DNA of 64,000 nucleotides from Flagellimonas amoyensis (GCF_003058265.1 NZ_QBUK01000006.1:186001-250000), one strand, 5' to 3'; positions 35,115 to 44,328 are shown, numbered from the stretch's first letter. The notes: generated by a model from the sequence alone, not told the origin. Numbers and translations: made by a program.

Positions 35115-35522
35115 TTAGAGGATGTCCGCCAAGGTATTGTTCCTATAGACATCAAGGGCACTGTCCCTGATCTGAAGCATCAGTTTGTGCACGGAACAAG
35201 TGTCCTCATCGGGACAATCATCACATTTTTCGTAGAAATTGAGGCTGACACAAGGCACCATGGCAATGGGTCCTTCCAATACGCGCATCACAGTGGTCAT
35301 TGGGATATCCGCCGGATCTTTGATGAGATAATAGCCTCCCCCTTTTCCTTTTTTGGAACCCAAAAAACCATTTCTTCTCAAGGTGAGCAGGATGCTTTCC
35401 AAAAATTTCTGGGAAATATTCTCATGTTTGGCAATCTCTGCAATCTGGACGGGCTCTTTCCCTTTTGCCCTTGCGAGATAGGTAAGCGCCTTTAAACCGT
35501 ATTTTGTCTTTTTGGAGAGCAT
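35115..35522 (-). CDS. Rrf2-family transcriptional regulator
   Basis: 135 residues. Winged helix at the N-terminus ('LKALTYLARAKGKEPVQIAEIA', 'SQKFLESILLTLRRNGFLGSKKG') and a cysteine group C91, C100, C103, C109 ('VPCVSLNFYEKC', 'CPDEDTC') that could ligate an Fe-S cluster, as in IscR. CymR-type members of the family govern sulfur metabolism, and this gene directly precedes the sulfate operon, so it is the prime candidate regulator. Confidence 0.93.
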   Translation of the reverse strand: MLSKKTKYGLKALTYLARAKGKEPVQIAEIAKHENISQKFLESILLTLRRNGFLGSKKGKGGGYYLIKDPADIPMTTVMRVLEGPIAMVPCVSLNFYEKCDDCPDEDTCSVHKLMLQIRDSALDVYRNNTLADIL

Positions 35523-35576
35523 CGCACGAATATAGCGAAAATTAACAATCGCCTTTTAAAATATTCCCGGAATGCC

Positions 35577-36740
35577 CTATTCCAATGCTTGTTCTATATC
35601 CGCAATGATGTCATCAATATGTTCCAACCCAACGGATACTCGTACCATGCCATCCGTGATCCCCACTGCCTCGCGTTCTTCCTTGGATAATTTGCTATGG
35701 GTCGTGGATGCCGGATGGGTAACAATGCTTCGTGAATCGCCCAAATTGGCGGAAAGGGACAGCAATTCAATGCTATCGAAGAATTTTCTACCTGCATCCA
35801 ACCCTCCTTTTACTTCAAAAGCCACTACACAACCGCCAGCTTTCATCTGTTTTTTAGCAATTTCATATTGGGGATGCGATTTGAGGAAGGGATATTTTAC
35901 CCATTCAATTTTTGGATGGTTTTCCAAAAAAGTGGCCAATTCCAACGCATTGGAACAATGCCTGTCCACCCGAATGGCCAAGGTTTCCAGACTTCGGGAC
36001 AACACCCATGCATTGAAAGGGGAAAGTGCAGGGCCCGTGATTCGTGAAAAACGGTAGACCTTGTCCATCAATTCATTATTTCCTACGGTGATCCCAGCCA
36101 AAACCCTTCCCTGACCATCCATCAACTTGGTCCCTGAATGGATGACCAGATCAGCTCCGAACTTAATGGGCTGTTGCAGGTAAGGCGTCGCAAAACAATT
36201 GTCGATAATAAAAATAAGTCCATGCTTTTTGGCTATGTTCCCCAATACTTCCAAATCCAGGACATCCACTCCCGGATTGGTGGGTGATTCCGCATAAATG
36301 ATCTTGGTATTCGGCTGGATCAACCCTTCAATCGACGACAGATCAGTGGCATCAAAATAACTGGTGGTGATGTTCCATTTGGGAAAAAACTGGGTGAAAA
36401 GCGAGTGTGTGGAACCAAAAATACTCTTGGACGAGACCACGTGGTCACCTGCATTCAACAAAGCGGCCAAGGTGGAGTACACAGCCGCCATGCCAGAAGC
36501 AAAGGCAAAACCGTTCTCCGCCCCCTCCATTTTGCACACCTTGTCTATAAACTCTGAGGAATTCGGGTTGGAATATCTGGAATAAATGTTCCTGTCCTTT
36601 TCCTCTGCAAAGGAAGCGCGCATATCTTCCGCATCTTCGAACACAAAACTGGAGGTCATATAAATTGGACTGGAGTGTTCCAAATTCTGGCTACGCTCCA
36701 TTTGTGTCCGTATCGCTTCTGTCTCGAATTTCTTTTTCAT
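35577..36740 (-). CDS. metZ: Trans-sulfuration PLP enzyme, probable O-succinyl/acetylhomoserine sulfhydrylase
   Basis: 387 residues, Cys/Met metabolism PLP family. 'FAFASGMAAVYSTLAAL', 'AESPTNPGVDVLDL', and the PLP lysine in 'LVIHSGTKLMDGQGRVLAG'. The GQGR after the lysine favours MetZ (direct sulfhydrylation of O-acylhomoserine) over cystathionine synthase/lyase. ATG at 36740 (MKKKFETEAIRTQMERS) is family-typical; the frame is open further upstream into the GIY-YIG gene but that is not coding. A second sulfhydrylase, metY, is 4 kb away. Confidence 0.9.
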   Translation of the reverse strand: MKKKFETEAIRTQMERSQNLEHSSPIYMTSSFVFEDAEDMRASFAEEKDRNIYSRYSNPNSSEFIDKVCKMEGAENGFAFASGMAAVYSTLAALLNAGDHVVSSKSIFGSTHSLFTQFFPKWNITTSYFDATDLSSIEGLIQPNTKIIYAESPTNPGVDVLDLEVLGNIAKKHGLIFIIDNCFATPYLQQPIKFGADLVIHSGTKLMDGQGRVLAGITVGNNELMDKVYRFSRITGPALSPFNAWVLSRSLETLAIRVDRHCSNALELATFLENHPKIEWVKYPFLKSHPQYEIAKKQMKAGGCVVAFEVKGGLDAGRKFFDSIELLSLSANLGDSRSIVTHPASTTHSKLSKEEREAVGITDGMVRVSVGLEHIDDIIADIEQALE

Positions 36741-36754
36741 TATATTCTTTTTTG

Positions 36755-36780
36755 GGTGGCTGAGCGTAGTCGAAGCCACT
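36755..36780. repeat. Palindromic element downstream of the GIY-YIG gene
   Basis: GTGGCTGAGCGTAGTCGAAGC then CAC: inverted arms GTGGCT/AGCCAC. Ends on the base before the GIY-YIG stop codon. Confidence 0.85.
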
Positions 36781-37095
36781 TCATTTAACCTCTTTAAAAT
36801 ATCTATAATTTGTATGGTTCTTGCACTCGGCCAAATAGGGCAGGGTTTGAAATTCTCCTTGGATGAGTGCTTCCTTTTTTGCCCTCGACCAACCCTGAAT
36901 CTGTTTTTCCCGCTCAAAAGCCGATGCAATGCTTAGGTATTCTTCAACATACATCAACTCCACTGGCAGCCTTTTCTTGGTATGGTTCGCTCCCCTACCA
37001 TCTTGATGCTCGCTGATACGGTTGTCCAAATCTATCGTACTTCCGGTATAATAGCTCCCATCCGAACATTGAAGTATGTACATGTAACCTTTCAT
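36781..37095 (-). CDS. GIY-YIG nuclease-domain protein (UPF0213-like)
   Basis: 104-residue single-domain protein: 'GYMYILQCSDGSYYTGST' supplies the GIY-YIG pair (M-Y-I and Y-T-G), 'DLDNRISEHQDGRG' the catalytic Arg, and 'ASAFEREKQIQGW' the metal-binding Glu. I start it at 37095; the open frame to 37140 is merely the adjacent repeat (it would encode GTVAERSRSH). The gene is bracketed on both sides by copies of the same palindromic repeat, in opposite orientations. Function unknown. Confidence 0.88.
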   Translation of the reverse strand: MKGYMYILQCSDGSYYTGSTIDLDNRISEHQDGRGANHTKKRLPVELMYVEEYLSIASAFEREKQIQGWSRAKKEALIQGEFQTLPYLAECKNHTNYRYFKEVK

Positions 37096-37104
37096 CTTTA
37101 GTTT

Positions 37105-37184
37105 GTGGCTTCGACTACGCTCAGCCACCGTTCCAATCATACTCTTTCTATATTTCGACTACGCTCAGCCACCGTTCCAATCAG
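37105..37184. repeat. Tandem pair of palindromic elements upstream of the GIY-YIG gene
   Basis: GTGGCTTCGACTACGCTCAG plus CCACCGTTCCAATCAT, then a direct copy 47 bases on (TTCGACTACGCTCAGCCACC...AATCAG, both followed by ACTCTTT). A third, decayed copy (TTTCGAAAACGCTTAACC) lies at about 37197-37214. Confidence 0.9.
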
Positions 37185-37234
37185 ACTCTTTATAAATTTC
37201 GAAAACGCTTAACCATCCAAATATACTAAACAAG

Positions 37235-37258
37235 ATAGCTGAGCGTAGTCGAAGCTAT
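37235..37258. repeat. Palindromic element at the end of the metX-thrA gene
   Basis: ATAGCTGAGCGTAGTCGAAG then CTAT, with compensating arms ATAGCT/AGCTAT instead of GTGGCT/AGCCAC. It contains the stop codon of the fused metX-thrA gene. Confidence 0.85.
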
Positions 37259-40200
37259 ATTTTCTCAGCTATTCTCAAAATATCCCCAAAAACACCTCTG
37301 GCCGTTACCGCAGCACCCGCTCCGGCACCTTGGATCACCAATGGGTTTTCGCCATAGGACTCCGTATAGATCTCAATGATGGAGTCGGAACCCTTCACTT
37401 GCCCCAAAGCACTTTGCTTGGGCACGGAAACCAATTTCACCTCCAAAATCCCCTTGTCCTGATGAAGGTCGCCGTGCAAATCCCCAACATATCTAAGAAC
37501 ATGGCCCGTTTCCTGTTTGTTTTTCACTTCTTCATACACCTTGTCCATCTCCCCGATTCGCTCAATGAACCCATCAAAATCCAAAGTCTGCAATTCCTTT
37601 GGAATCAGGTTCTGCACATCAATATCGGAAAACTCATTCTGAAGGTCCAACTCCCGGGCCAAGATCAATAGTTTCCTACCTACATCGTTCCCGGATAGGT
37701 CTTCCCTCGGATCGGGTTCCGTGTACCCACTTTTCATGGCTTCCTTTACGATGGATGAAAACGAGGCCTCCTTTTCCGAAAAGGTATTGAAAATATAGCT
37801 CAACGACCCAGAGAACACGCCCTTGATCCGGGTAATGTTCTCTCCCGAAAGATGCAATAGCCTAATGGTATCGATCAATGGGAGACCTGCCCCCACATTG
37901 GTCTCATACAGGTATTGCTTCTGGTTTTGGTCCAAGGATTTTCGGATAGACTTGTATTTCTCAAAACTCAAGGTATTGGCGATCTTATTGGAAGAAACAA
38001 GGTCAAAACCTTTCTTGATGAACGGTTCGTAGTGCTCCACGAAAGCACTGCTGGCCGTATTGTCCACCGCAATGAGATTTTCCAGATGGTGCTGTTTGGC
38101 AAAGGCAGCAATATCCTCCACTTGGTAGGGCTTACCTTCCTTCTCCAACCGTTTTTTCCAATCGGGACCAATTCCTGAAGCATCCAACAACACTTTTTTG
38201 GAATTGGCGACCGCAAACACACGAAGGCCGATTCCTTTTCTCAATTCTATGCTCTTTTCCGAGTCCAAGATCTGATCGATCAAGGTACCCCCGACATTAC
38301 CATGACCAAAAATGGCCAGATTGATTCGCTTTGCGATGCCAAAAATCTGTCCGTGCACCACATTGACCGCCTTATGCAGGTCCGATTTTTTCACGACCAA
38401 ACTCACGTTCTTTCCTGTCACCGTGTTATTGAACAACAGGGGAACCACTTGGTTTTTGACCAGCGCATTGAAAGGTCTGTGGAAACTGCTCAGGTCCATC
38501 CCCACAATGGAGATGACCGAAACATCCTTCACCACGGTGATCTGGTTGATGTCCTGAGAGGAATAATCGGTCTCAAATTCCTGGTCCAGTACTTTTTTGG
38601 CCTTTTCCGCTTTGGATGCATCCACCACAAGGCCAATCCCCCTTTCGGACGATCCTTGCGAAATGATGCCCACGCTGATGCCATTTTGGCCCAACGCACG
38701 GAAAATACGCATATCCACACCCACTTTTCCCAACAGCCCCCTACCCTCTAGATTGATAAGGGCCATATGGTCCAGTACGGACAGGGATTTAATGCCACCG
38801 TTTTCGGTCTTCGGACCAATGAGCGTCCCTTCGTTTTCATCATTGAAGGTATTGCAGATCCGTAGCGGAATATTCTTTTCGATAAGGGGGATGATGGTCT
38901 TTGCATGCAGGATGTTGGCTCCAAAATTGGCCAGCTCGTTGGCTTCCCCATAGGAAATCACATCGATCAAGCGGGCATCCTTCACCAAATCGGGATTGGC
39001 CGTAAAGATACCATCCACATGGGTGTAGTTGACCAGTTCCCCGGCATCCAAAAAGTTGGCCAACAAGGCTGCTGAATAATTGCTCCCATTCCTGCCCAAA
39101 GTGGTTGTGGACCCATCTCCGTTGGACCCAATAAATCCTGTGACCACGGCTATGGTATCGGCATCCAACTTATGGAAATAGCGTATCACATTTTCCTTGG
39201 AGGTCCGTTGGTCAACCTCGGCATTGCTAAAGGTATCGTCGGTCTTGATCAATTTTCGGGAGTCCAGCAGTTGTGCCTTCAGTCCTTGGGCATTCAGCAA
39301 GGTGGTCACTACCTTGGCAGAGATCAGCTCACCGTAGGACAACACCTCATCCTTGGTCTTGAGGCTATAATCCCCGGTCAAGGAAACCCCATTGAGTATT
39401 TTTTGGATGGTCTTTAGTTCTTCCTCGATATCTACCCCTGCAAAATCATTCTTTTGATAGGCCGCGAAATGGTCAAGGTCCTGTTGAAAATCCTTCCCTT
39501 TTGCCGCTTTGTCCAACAAGGCTTCCAATTCATCGGTGGCCTTGTCACGGGCTGACACCACCACGGCAAAGTGCTCTTTGTTCTCCGCCCTTTTGGCAAT
39601 CACCCTCAGCACTCTTTCGATACCTTCGCCGTTGGCCAAGGACTTCCCGCCAAACTTCAACACCTTGATGCGCTCTGTCCTTCCATTTTTCTGAAAAACG
39701 GTCTCCAAAAGCTTTTCCAATTGTTCAAATTCCATCAAAAAGGCATCGTGGCCATGGAGCGACTGTACTTCACCATAGGTGACATTGGTGTTGGCCTGCG
39801 CCAATCGTTTAAAAGTCTCCCTGTTTTCCTCTGCCGTAAAGAACAGATCGGAATTGACCCCGATGATATGGATCTTCATTTCGCTTTCCTGCAATGTCTT
39901 GAAGGCCTCATCTCCGTTACGGGTGATGTCGATGGTCTTCAGCAATTGGTTCATCAACTTGTAGGCGGACAACTGGAAACGCTCCTGCAGTTTTTTCCCG
40001 TGGTGCATCAACCAGCTCTCCACATTGAAGACCTGAAGCTCTTCGTTCGTGCTCCTTTTGAATCGCTCTTTGAAAGATTCGGGCGTGCGGTAGCAAAGCA
40101 TGGCATGCATACGGGCATCGTGTACCGGCTGTTTGGAATTCACCAAAAACTGTTCTTGTATCTGGCAATTGGCTATCAACCAATCCGTTGATTTCCAATC

Positions 40201-40641
40201 AGATGCTACAGGGACCAAATGTTCTGTAATGTTAGGGTTGAATGCCGCCATTTCCCAAGCGATACCACCACCCAAAGAACCTCCTATGATGGCGTACAGT
40301 TTTTCAATCTTCAATTGTTCCAGTCCCAAAAGAAACAATCGGGCAATGTCGCCCGCCACAAAATCCTTGTAGTTCTCGATGACAAAACCATCATACCCAT
40401 TGCCCGGAATGTTGAAGGCCAAAATGGTGTATTTTTCGGTATTGATGCATTTCCCTTCCCCGATCAGATCGGACCACCAGCCATTATCCCCGGCAACATC
40501 GGAATTTCCCGTAAGGGCATGGTTCACCATCACCACCGGGGCCGAGTGCAGGGGCTGCCCGAACAATTGATAGGACAATTGCAGGTCCTGGATTTTGCCA
40601 CTCTGGGTAGAAAATTGGTCGATTTTCAAATACTGTAACAT
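37255..40641 (-). CDS. Fused homoserine O-acyltransferase / aspartokinase / homoserine dehydrogenase
   Basis: 1128 residues in one frame. Residues 1-~322 are a MetX-type alpha/beta hydrolase with nucleophile S122 ('GGSLGGG'), D265 ('VNSDLFF') and H298 ('LHGHDAF'). Residues ~326-775 are an aspartokinase ('KVLKFGGKSLANGEG', where K replaces the usual T/S of KFGGTS) with two ACT domains ('LINLEGRGLLGKVGVDM', 'SVISIVGMDLSSFHRP'). Residues ~785-1128 are homoserine dehydrogenase ('LAIFGHGNVGGTLIDQIL', 'GVFSGSLSYIFNTF'). One protein thus makes homoserine from aspartyl-semialdehyde and acylates it, besides phosphorylating aspartate. It follows metY by 40 bases and shares its riboswitch transcript. 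Confidence 0.94.
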   Translation of the reverse strand: MLQYLKIDQFSTQSGKIQDLQLSYQLFGQPLHSAPVVMVNHALTGNSDVAGDNGWWSDLIGEGKCINTEKYTILAFNIPGNGYDGFVIENYKDFVAGDIARLFLLGLEQLKIEKLYAIIGGSLGGGIAWEMAAFNPNITEHLVPVASDWKSTDWLIANCQIQEQFLVNSKQPVHDARMHAMLCYRTPESFKERFKRSTNEELQVFNVESWLMHHGKKLQERFQLSAYKLMNQLLKTIDITRNGDEAFKTLQESEMKIHIIGVNSDLFFTAEENRETFKRLAQANTNVTYGEVQSLHGHDAFLMEFEQLEKLLETVFQKNGRTERIKVLKFGGKSLANGEGIERVLRVIAKRAENKEHFAVVVSARDKATDELEALLDKAAKGKDFQQDLDHFAAYQKNDFAGVDIEEELKTIQKILNGVSLTGDYSLKTKDEVLSYGELISAKVVTTLLNAQGLKAQLLDSRKLIKTDDTFSNAEVDQRTSKENVIRYFHKLDADTIAVVTGFIGSNGDGSTTTLGRNGSNYSAALLANFLDAGELVNYTHVDGIFTANPDLVKDARLIDVISYGEANELANFGANILHAKTIIPLIEKNIPLRICNTFNDENEGTLIGPKTENGGIKSLSVLDHMALINLEGRGLLGKVGVDMRIFRALGQNGISVGIISQGSSERGIGLVVDASKAEKAKKVLDQEFETDYSSQDINQITVVKDVSVISIVGMDLSSFHRPFNALVKNQVVPLLFNNTVTGKNVSLVVKKSDLHKAVNVVHGQIFGIAKRINLAIFGHGNVGGTLIDQILDSEKSIELRKGIGLRVFAVANSKKVLLDASGIGPDWKKRLEKEGKPYQVEDIAAFAKQHHLENLIAVDNTASSAFVEHYEPFIKKGFDLVSSNKIANTLSFEKYKSIRKSLDQNQKQYLYETNVGAGLPLIDTIRLLHLSGENITRIKGVFSGSLSYIFNTFSEKEASFSSIVKEAMKSGYTEPDPREDLSGNDVGRKLLILARELDLQNEFSDIDVQNLIPKELQTLDFDGFIERIGEMDKVYEEVKNKQETGHVLRYVGDLHGDLHQDKGILEVKLVSVPKQSALGQVKGSDSIIEIYTESYGENPLVIQGAGAGAAVTARGVFGDILRIAEKI

Positions 40642-40681
40642 GTATGTATGCTATGTTTTATTCTTCTGCGTGTAAAAACAA

Positions 40682-41962
40682 TTATTTTCCTATGCCTGCA
40701 AATGCACTTTCCAAATCGGCTTTCAGGTCGGACAAATCTTCCAAACCAACGGACAGACGAATCAAGTCCTTGGTCACACCTGTAGATTCCTGTTGTGCAT
40801 CATCCAATTGTTGGTGCGTGGTACTTGCCGGATGGATAATTAGCGATTTGGTATCCCCAATATTGGCCAAAAGAGAGAAAATCTTGGTTTCATCCGCTAT
40901 TTTCTTGGCCGATTCAAATCCGCCCTTCACCCCAAAGGTAACAATACCACTTTGACCTTTTGGCAAATACTGATTAGAGAGGGCTTTGTATTTGCTGGAT
41001 TCCAGCCCGGGATAGTTCACCCAAGTGACCTCGTCCCTACTTTCCAACCACTTGGCCAAGGCCAAGGCGTTTTCACTGTGCTTTTTCATCCGTATCTCCA
41101 AAGTTTCCAAACCTTGGATGATCTGAAATGCATTGTATGGGCTTAAACAGGCTCCATGGTCACGCAATCCCTCGATCCGCACTTTGGCAATGAACGCTGC
41201 AGGGCCCAAGGCTTCGTGATAGATCAATCCATGGTAGCCTTGCGAAGGTTCTGTAAATTCAGGGAATTTTCCATTGGCCCAATCAAATGTTCCGGCATCA
41301 ATGATCACCCCTCCCATGGTGGTCCCGTTCCCGTTGATGTACTTTGTCAGGGAATGCACCACTATATTGGCGCCGTGCGCAATGGGGTTCAACAGTGCCG
41401 GTGAGGCCACGGTATTGTCCACAATGAGCGGTACCTTGGCTGCCTTGGCTTCCTTGGAAATGGCTTTGAGGTCCAGTACGTCCAACTTAGGATTTCCCAA
41501 GGATTCCACAAAGAAGGCCCTGGTGTTGCCCTGCACCGCTTTGCCAAAATTGGCAGGGTCCGAAGGATCCACAAAGGTGGTCGTAATGCCCAGACGCGGC
41601 AAGGTCACATTGAACAGGTTATAGGTTCCGCCATACAGGCTATTGGACGATACGATATGGTCCCCGGCCTTCAACAAGACCAACAAAGCGGTGTTGATGG
41701 CGGCCGTTCCCGAGGAAGTCACCACAGAGGCTATCCCTCCTTCCAGTGTGGCCAACCGCTGTTCCAAGATATCGTTGGTCGGGTTGTTGAGCCTGGTGTA
41801 AATATACCCCGGCTCACTCAAGGAGAAAAGATTGGCGGCATGGTCCGAATCCCTGAACACATAGGATGTGGTCTGGTAAATCGGCACAGCCTGTGTTCCT
41901 CCATTGGCGGCCACATCATGGCCGGCATGCAATGCATTGGTTGAAAATTTTTGATCACTCAT
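40682..41962 (-). CDS. metY: O-acetylhomoserine aminocarboxypropyltransferase (sulfhydrylase)
   Basis: Makes homocysteine from O-acetylhomoserine and sulfide. 426 residues, the MetY length. 'TNALHAGHDVAANGGTQAVPIYQTTS' (beginning TNALHAG, then VPIYQTTSYVF), 'VTSSGTAAINTALLVLL', and the PLP lysine in 'IVVHSLTKYINGNGTTMGG'. First gene behind the second SAM-I riboswitch; the fused metX-thrA gene follows. Confidence 0.95.
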   Translation of the reverse strand: MSDQKFSTNALHAGHDVAANGGTQAVPIYQTTSYVFRDSDHAANLFSLSEPGYIYTRLNNPTNDILEQRLATLEGGIASVVTSSGTAAINTALLVLLKAGDHIVSSNSLYGGTYNLFNVTLPRLGITTTFVDPSDPANFGKAVQGNTRAFFVESLGNPKLDVLDLKAISKEAKAAKVPLIVDNTVASPALLNPIAHGANIVVHSLTKYINGNGTTMGGVIIDAGTFDWANGKFPEFTEPSQGYHGLIYHEALGPAAFIAKVRIEGLRDHGACLSPYNAFQIIQGLETLEIRMKKHSENALALAKWLESRDEVTWVNYPGLESSKYKALSNQYLPKGQSGIVTFGVKGGFESAKKIADETKIFSLLANIGDTKSLIIHPASTTHQQLDDAQQESTGVTKDLIRLSVGLEDLSDLKADLESAFAGIGK

Positions 41963-42045
41963 GACTTTTGTTTTTTAAAAATTATAAAATCGATAAAATA
42001 AAAAGTCAAACTCCCATGGTACGTACAGCATGGAAAAATCAAAAA

Positions 42046-42182
42046 GTTATAAGAAAGTGAAATCGAAAAGTCGATTGTCGTTATCTATTCCCATCGGGAT
42101 AGAATGTAGCACCTTCTTGACATCGTGAGCCAAGGGTTGCTAAGGCTTCAAAGGGTCTATTCCCTCCACCTTTCTTGATAAC
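42046..42182 (-). ncRNA. SAM-I (S-box) riboswitch upstream of metY
   Basis: Aptamer 42080-42182 on the minus strand: P1 GTTATC/GATAAC and the same S-box blocks as at metH (AGAAAGGTGGAGGGA, GCCTTAGCAACCC, AGAAGGTGCTA). CTTTCTTATAAC at 42046-42057 is complementary to GTTATCAAGAAAG of the P1 5' side except for one bulged C, giving the competing antiterminator. A hairpin with arms CCATG/CATGG and a T-rich tail follows (about 41980-42035). Confidence 0.9.
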
Positions 42183-42211
42183 TAATCAATACGTGTTTGA
42201 ACTTCGTTCGG

Positions 42212-42219
42212 CAAATATA
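42212..42219 (-). promoter_or_regulatory. Putative -7 box for the metY riboswitch transcript
   Basis: TATATTTG on the minus strand fits TANNTTTG and would start the RNA a little over 20 bases before the aptamer. No convincing -33 TTG at the right spacing. Confidence 0.5.
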
Positions 42220-42281
42220 CTGATGGAAAGATGGAATTTCCTAATCTTTCGGCAAAAATTCACCAAAACATGGCCCATCTT

Positions 42282-44222
42282 CTATTTCAACACCGTGAAC
42301 TCAATGTTCGAATCCGTGAAAACGGTATGGGTCTGGGTCTTGAAGTCCGATTCATCGGCCTTGAAGATATTCTCCACATAGGTTTGCGGGTTCAAATCGA
42401 TCAGCGGGAACCAGGTACTTTGTACCTGCACCTGTAATTTGTGCCCCTTTTTGAAGGTATGGAACACATCCTGCAATTTGATGTCCACATCCGTTTTTTG
42501 GTTGGGTGTAAAAGGCTCGGGATCGGAAAAACTGTTCCTGAACCGCCCACGAAGTACCTCGCTTCGCACCATCAAATGGTAATTGCTCATCTTGAGGTGG
42601 TTCTGCATTTCTTCATTGGTCTCGGCATCCGCTGGGTGCACGTCGATGATCTTTACGATCCAATCCGCGGCAGTTCCTGTTGTGGCCACTTTCAAATGGG
42701 CCAGAATATCCCCGGCCAAGGTGAGGTCATCTTCCAAGACATCGGTTTCAAAAACAAGCACATCGGAACGTCTGGCCGCAAAACGCTGATCATCGGTCAT
42801 GTATTTTCGAGGGGTGAACACGGTCTTGATATCCTCGGAATAGGGCACTGGTTTTTTGATGTCACTGATGAACTGGACACCTGTTGCCCCATTTTGTGCC
42901 TCGGTCAGCTCTTGATCCTCGGAAAGGTACATGGTCTGCTTCGAGGCATTTTCGGGCGGCCATGTGCCATAGGTCTTCCATTCCTTTTTGCCCGTATCGA
43001 AGACATAGGCTTCGGGCAATCCTGAATCTGGACTTCCATCTCCTTTCAAAAAGTGATTGAAGAATTTGGTTTCTATGTCTTTTTGGAAAAACAAGGAAAT
43101 GGAATCCCCAAAATAATAATTGCCCACCACGTTCCTGTCCACGGTTCGGGCCCATCCGCCGTGATCCCATGGACCAAAGACCATGGTATTGTAGTTGCCC
43201 TCATTGTATTTTTCAATGTTCTTATAGGTCTCCAAGGGTCCATAGAGGTCTTCCGCATCGAACCAACCGCCTACGATCATGGTGGCCACGCTGCTCTTTA
43301 CATTTTTCAAATGTTGGATCAAGCCTTTGGACTGCCACATTTCATCGTAATTGGGATGTTCCTTGAGTTCGTTCCAAAAATAATCATCGGTGACACCTTC
43401 GGGACGCATGGTGGGGGTGTCTGCCGTTTCGTATTCAAAAAAGTAGTCCAGATTCTTTAACGGGCCTGCATCCAAAAAGAACTGGTATTGATCTTCGGTG
43501 GGCAGACTGGGCAAGGTGTACCAAGCGGTATCGATGGGCTGATCGCCATTGGGCCTGGGTGTCCCGAACAGGGACGTAGCCCTAAAATAGCTCAACAAAT
43601 AGGCGCCATTATGATGAAAATCATCAAAAAAGAAATCCCCGATACAGGCCTGGGGCGAAGCCGCCTTTAGCGCAGGGTGTGCGTCCACCGTGGCATAGGT
43701 GGCGTAATAACCTGGATACGAAATCCCCCAAACACCGACATTACCGTTGTTGTTCTCCACATTGTTGACCAACCATTCAATGGTATCGTAGGTATCGGAA
43801 CTTTCGTCCACTTGGTCATTGGAGGTCTTGTTGGGGATATAGGCCCTCATGTTCTCATAATGCCCTTCGCTGAGCCAACGCCCGCGAACATCTTGATAAA
43901 CGATGATGTTCCCCTCCTTCATCAAATGCTCATTGGGCCCGATCTTGGTCCTAAAATTGCCTTCTCCATAAGGCTGCGAGCTGTAGGGTGTACGTTGCAT
44001 GATGATGGGATATTCCTTGGAAGTATCCTTTGGGGAATATATGGTGGTGTGCAGTTTTATCCCGTCCCGCATTTCAATGTCCACCTCTTTTTTGGTGTAA
44101 TGGTCGGCCACATAGGTGTCAACAACTGGCTGCTCTTCGGTCTTTACGGTTTTCTTGCAGCTTACGGTAAAAACCAACAAACAAATGCTAAGAATCAGGA
44201 TTTTGGCTGGACTTTTCATCAT
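42282..44222 (-). CDS. CocE/NonD family hydrolase, lipoprotein
   Basis: 646 residues. Lipoprotein signal 'MMKSPAKILILSICLLVFTVSC'. X-Pro dipeptidyl-peptidase (S15)-type alpha/beta hydrolase: nucleophile motif 'VWGISYPGYYATYA', oxyanion region 'IIMQRTPYSSQPYG', catalytic Asp/His near 'GGWFDAEDLYGP' and 'WDHGGWARTV', plus a C-terminal jelly-roll ('FETDVLEDDLTLAGDILAHL'). Relatives include cocaine esterase and glutaryl-7-ACA acylase; the natural substrate is unknown, an acyl or peptide bond. The gene stands alone, downstream of metK. Confidence 0.92.
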   Translation of the reverse strand: MMKSPAKILILSICLLVFTVSCKKTVKTEEQPVVDTYVADHYTKKEVDIEMRDGIKLHTTIYSPKDTSKEYPIIMQRTPYSSQPYGEGNFRTKIGPNEHLMKEGNIIVYQDVRGRWLSEGHYENMRAYIPNKTSNDQVDESSDTYDTIEWLVNNVENNNGNVGVWGISYPGYYATYATVDAHPALKAASPQACIGDFFFDDFHHNGAYLLSYFRATSLFGTPRPNGDQPIDTAWYTLPSLPTEDQYQFFLDAGPLKNLDYFFEYETADTPTMRPEGVTDDYFWNELKEHPNYDEMWQSKGLIQHLKNVKSSVATMIVGGWFDAEDLYGPLETYKNIEKYNEGNYNTMVFGPWDHGGWARTVDRNVVGNYYFGDSISLFFQKDIETKFFNHFLKGDGSPDSGLPEAYVFDTGKKEWKTYGTWPPENASKQTMYLSEDQELTEAQNGATGVQFISDIKKPVPYSEDIKTVFTPRKYMTDDQRFAARRSDVLVFETDVLEDDLTLAGDILAHLKVATTGTAADWIVKIIDVHPADAETNEEMQNHLKMSNYHLMVRSEVLRGRFRNSFSDPEPFTPNQKTDVDIKLQDVFHTFKKGHKLQVQVQSTWFPLIDLNPQTYVENIFKADESDFKTQTHTVFTDSNIEFTVLK

Positions 44223-44273
44223 GGGATATTTTTGATTCCCTAAATCTACTAAAGTTCCCTAGAGTATGCCAAT

Positions 44274-44310
44274 AAAAAAGGAGCCCTTCCAAAGAGCTCC
44301 TTTCTTTTTT
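44274..44310 (-). terminator. Terminator of metK
   Basis: Stem AAAGGAGC/GCTCCTTT with T-runs on both strands, 20 bases past the metK stop. Confidence 0.85.
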
Positions 44311-44328
44311 ATGTGAATGAATGTTAGA

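Noticed and set aside
35577-36929. Longer metZ starting at 36929
   Set aside because: The added N-terminus runs antiframe through the GIY-YIG gene and a repeat, and the enzyme family begins at 36740.
36781-37140. Longer GIY-YIG protein starting at 37140 (MIGTVAERSRSH...)
   Set aside because: The extra 15 residues are only translation of the palindromic repeat; family start is at 37095.
42046-42182. Duplicated mobile sequence shared with 24132-24269
   Set aside because: The similarity is confined to S-box core blocks and pairing regions; it reflects two SAM-I riboswitches, not a transposed segment.
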